Of a DNA stretch of 6,584 nt, positions 6,485 to 6,584 are shown in pieces (position 1 is the first letter of the stretch; every line of letters begins with the position of its first letter). A model generated the notes under the pieces. It was not told where the DNA came from. It saw nothing but the letters and a program-made list of their open reading frames with translations, and ran no database searches. The stretch spans positions 1-6,584 of the forward strand of contig JAKAAK010000182.1 of the NCBI GenBank assembly GCA_021797025.1, read 5' to 3'. The DNA comes from Thermoplasmata archaeon. Its GTDB lineage: Archaea; Thermoplasmatota; Thermoplasmata; Thermoplasmatales; Thermoplasmataceae. Both the position numbers and the translations under genes were made by a program.

Positions 6485-6584
6485 TTATTCTCCCCAGTCC
6501 TCGCCAACATTCTCTGCAGGTTTGATTTCCACTATATCTCCTTTAATAGAGGCTATTTCATAGCTCATTCCGCATGACCCACAT
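6485..6584 (-). CDS. lysW: LysW: amino-group carrier protein, C-terminal part (cut by the right edge)
   Basis: LysW is a very small acidic zinc protein (about 55 residues in known members) that carries the growing amino acid on its C-terminal glutamate through the LysX-Z-Y-J-K steps, shielding the amino group. The last 32 residues are visible. They open with CGSCG, matching the second CxxC pair of the zinc knuckle, continue with an acidic strand segment (IKGDIVEIK), and end in the diagnostic tail GEDWGE followed by TAA. The final Glu is the attachment residue. The N-terminal half, with the expected first CxxC pair, the start codon and the operon promoter, lies off the right edge. Its stop is 1 base before the preferred lysY start. 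The conserved tail and the adjoining genes make the assignment firm despite truncation. Confidence 0.93.
   Translation of the reverse strand, partial: CGSCGMSYEIASIKGDIVEIKPAENVGEDWGE
6490..6495 (-). promoter_or_regulatory. Candidate ribosome-binding site for lysY
   Basis: GGGGAG on the - strand within the final codons of lysW (the EDWGE tail). Its GGAG core lies 6 bases before TTG 6483 and 9 before TTG 6480. It is one reason to prefer a TTG start for lysY over ATG 6510. Because the bases also encode the conserved LysW tail, the match may be partly coincidental. Confidence 0.4.

Noticed and set aside
1..6584. CRISPR array, tRNA/rRNA gene, transposase or toxin-antitoxin pair
   Set aside because: Reading both strands showed no regularly spaced repeats, cloverleaf-like segment, transposase motif or paired small genes. 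Almost all of the window is accounted for by metabolic coding sequence.

Overview
The window reads as archaeal and most resembles an acidophilic Thermoplasmatales-type euryarchaeon. The grounds are a LysW-carrier amino acid pathway, arginine codons that are mostly AGG/AGA, frequent ATA codons, a TTG start, tightly overlapping genes with GGTGAT- or GAGG-type Shine-Dalgarno sites, and one gene with a TATA-like block and no ribosome-binding site just upstream. The lineage is an inference; no rRNA or other marker gene is present.

Left part, + strand: positions 1-776 hold the 3' end of an enoyl-CoA hydratase (crotonase-fold) reading frame. The frame is open to the window edge without a start codon, so the gene is cut. 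It may be the C-terminal domain of an archaeal 3-hydroxyacyl-CoA dehydrogenase/enoyl-CoA hydratase fusion. After a 39-base AT-rich gap comes a 253-residue protein (816-1577) that I do not recognise. It is lower in GC than its neighbours.

Right part, - strand: positions 1583-6584 are one compact operon, read from the right edge leftwards as lysW (3' end only), lysY, lysZ, lysJ, lysX, lysK. Junctions are overlaps of a few bases or gaps of 1-3 bases, so the genes are very likely co-transcribed and translationally coupled. The encoded enzymes would form a full LysW-dependent route. LysX joins the alpha-amino group of alpha-aminoadipate (or glutamate) to the C-terminal Glu of LysW. LysZ phosphorylates the side-chain carboxylate, LysY reduces it to a semialdehyde, LysJ transaminates it, and LysK releases lysine (or ornithine). 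Only one set is visible, so whether it serves lysine, arginine or both cannot be settled here. The operon promoter lies beyond the right edge.

The operon and the orphan gene converge with only 5 bases between stop codons. I see no RNA gene, mobile element, CRISPR array or long repeat. No strong sign of an undescribed system was found; the least explained element is the orphan protein.
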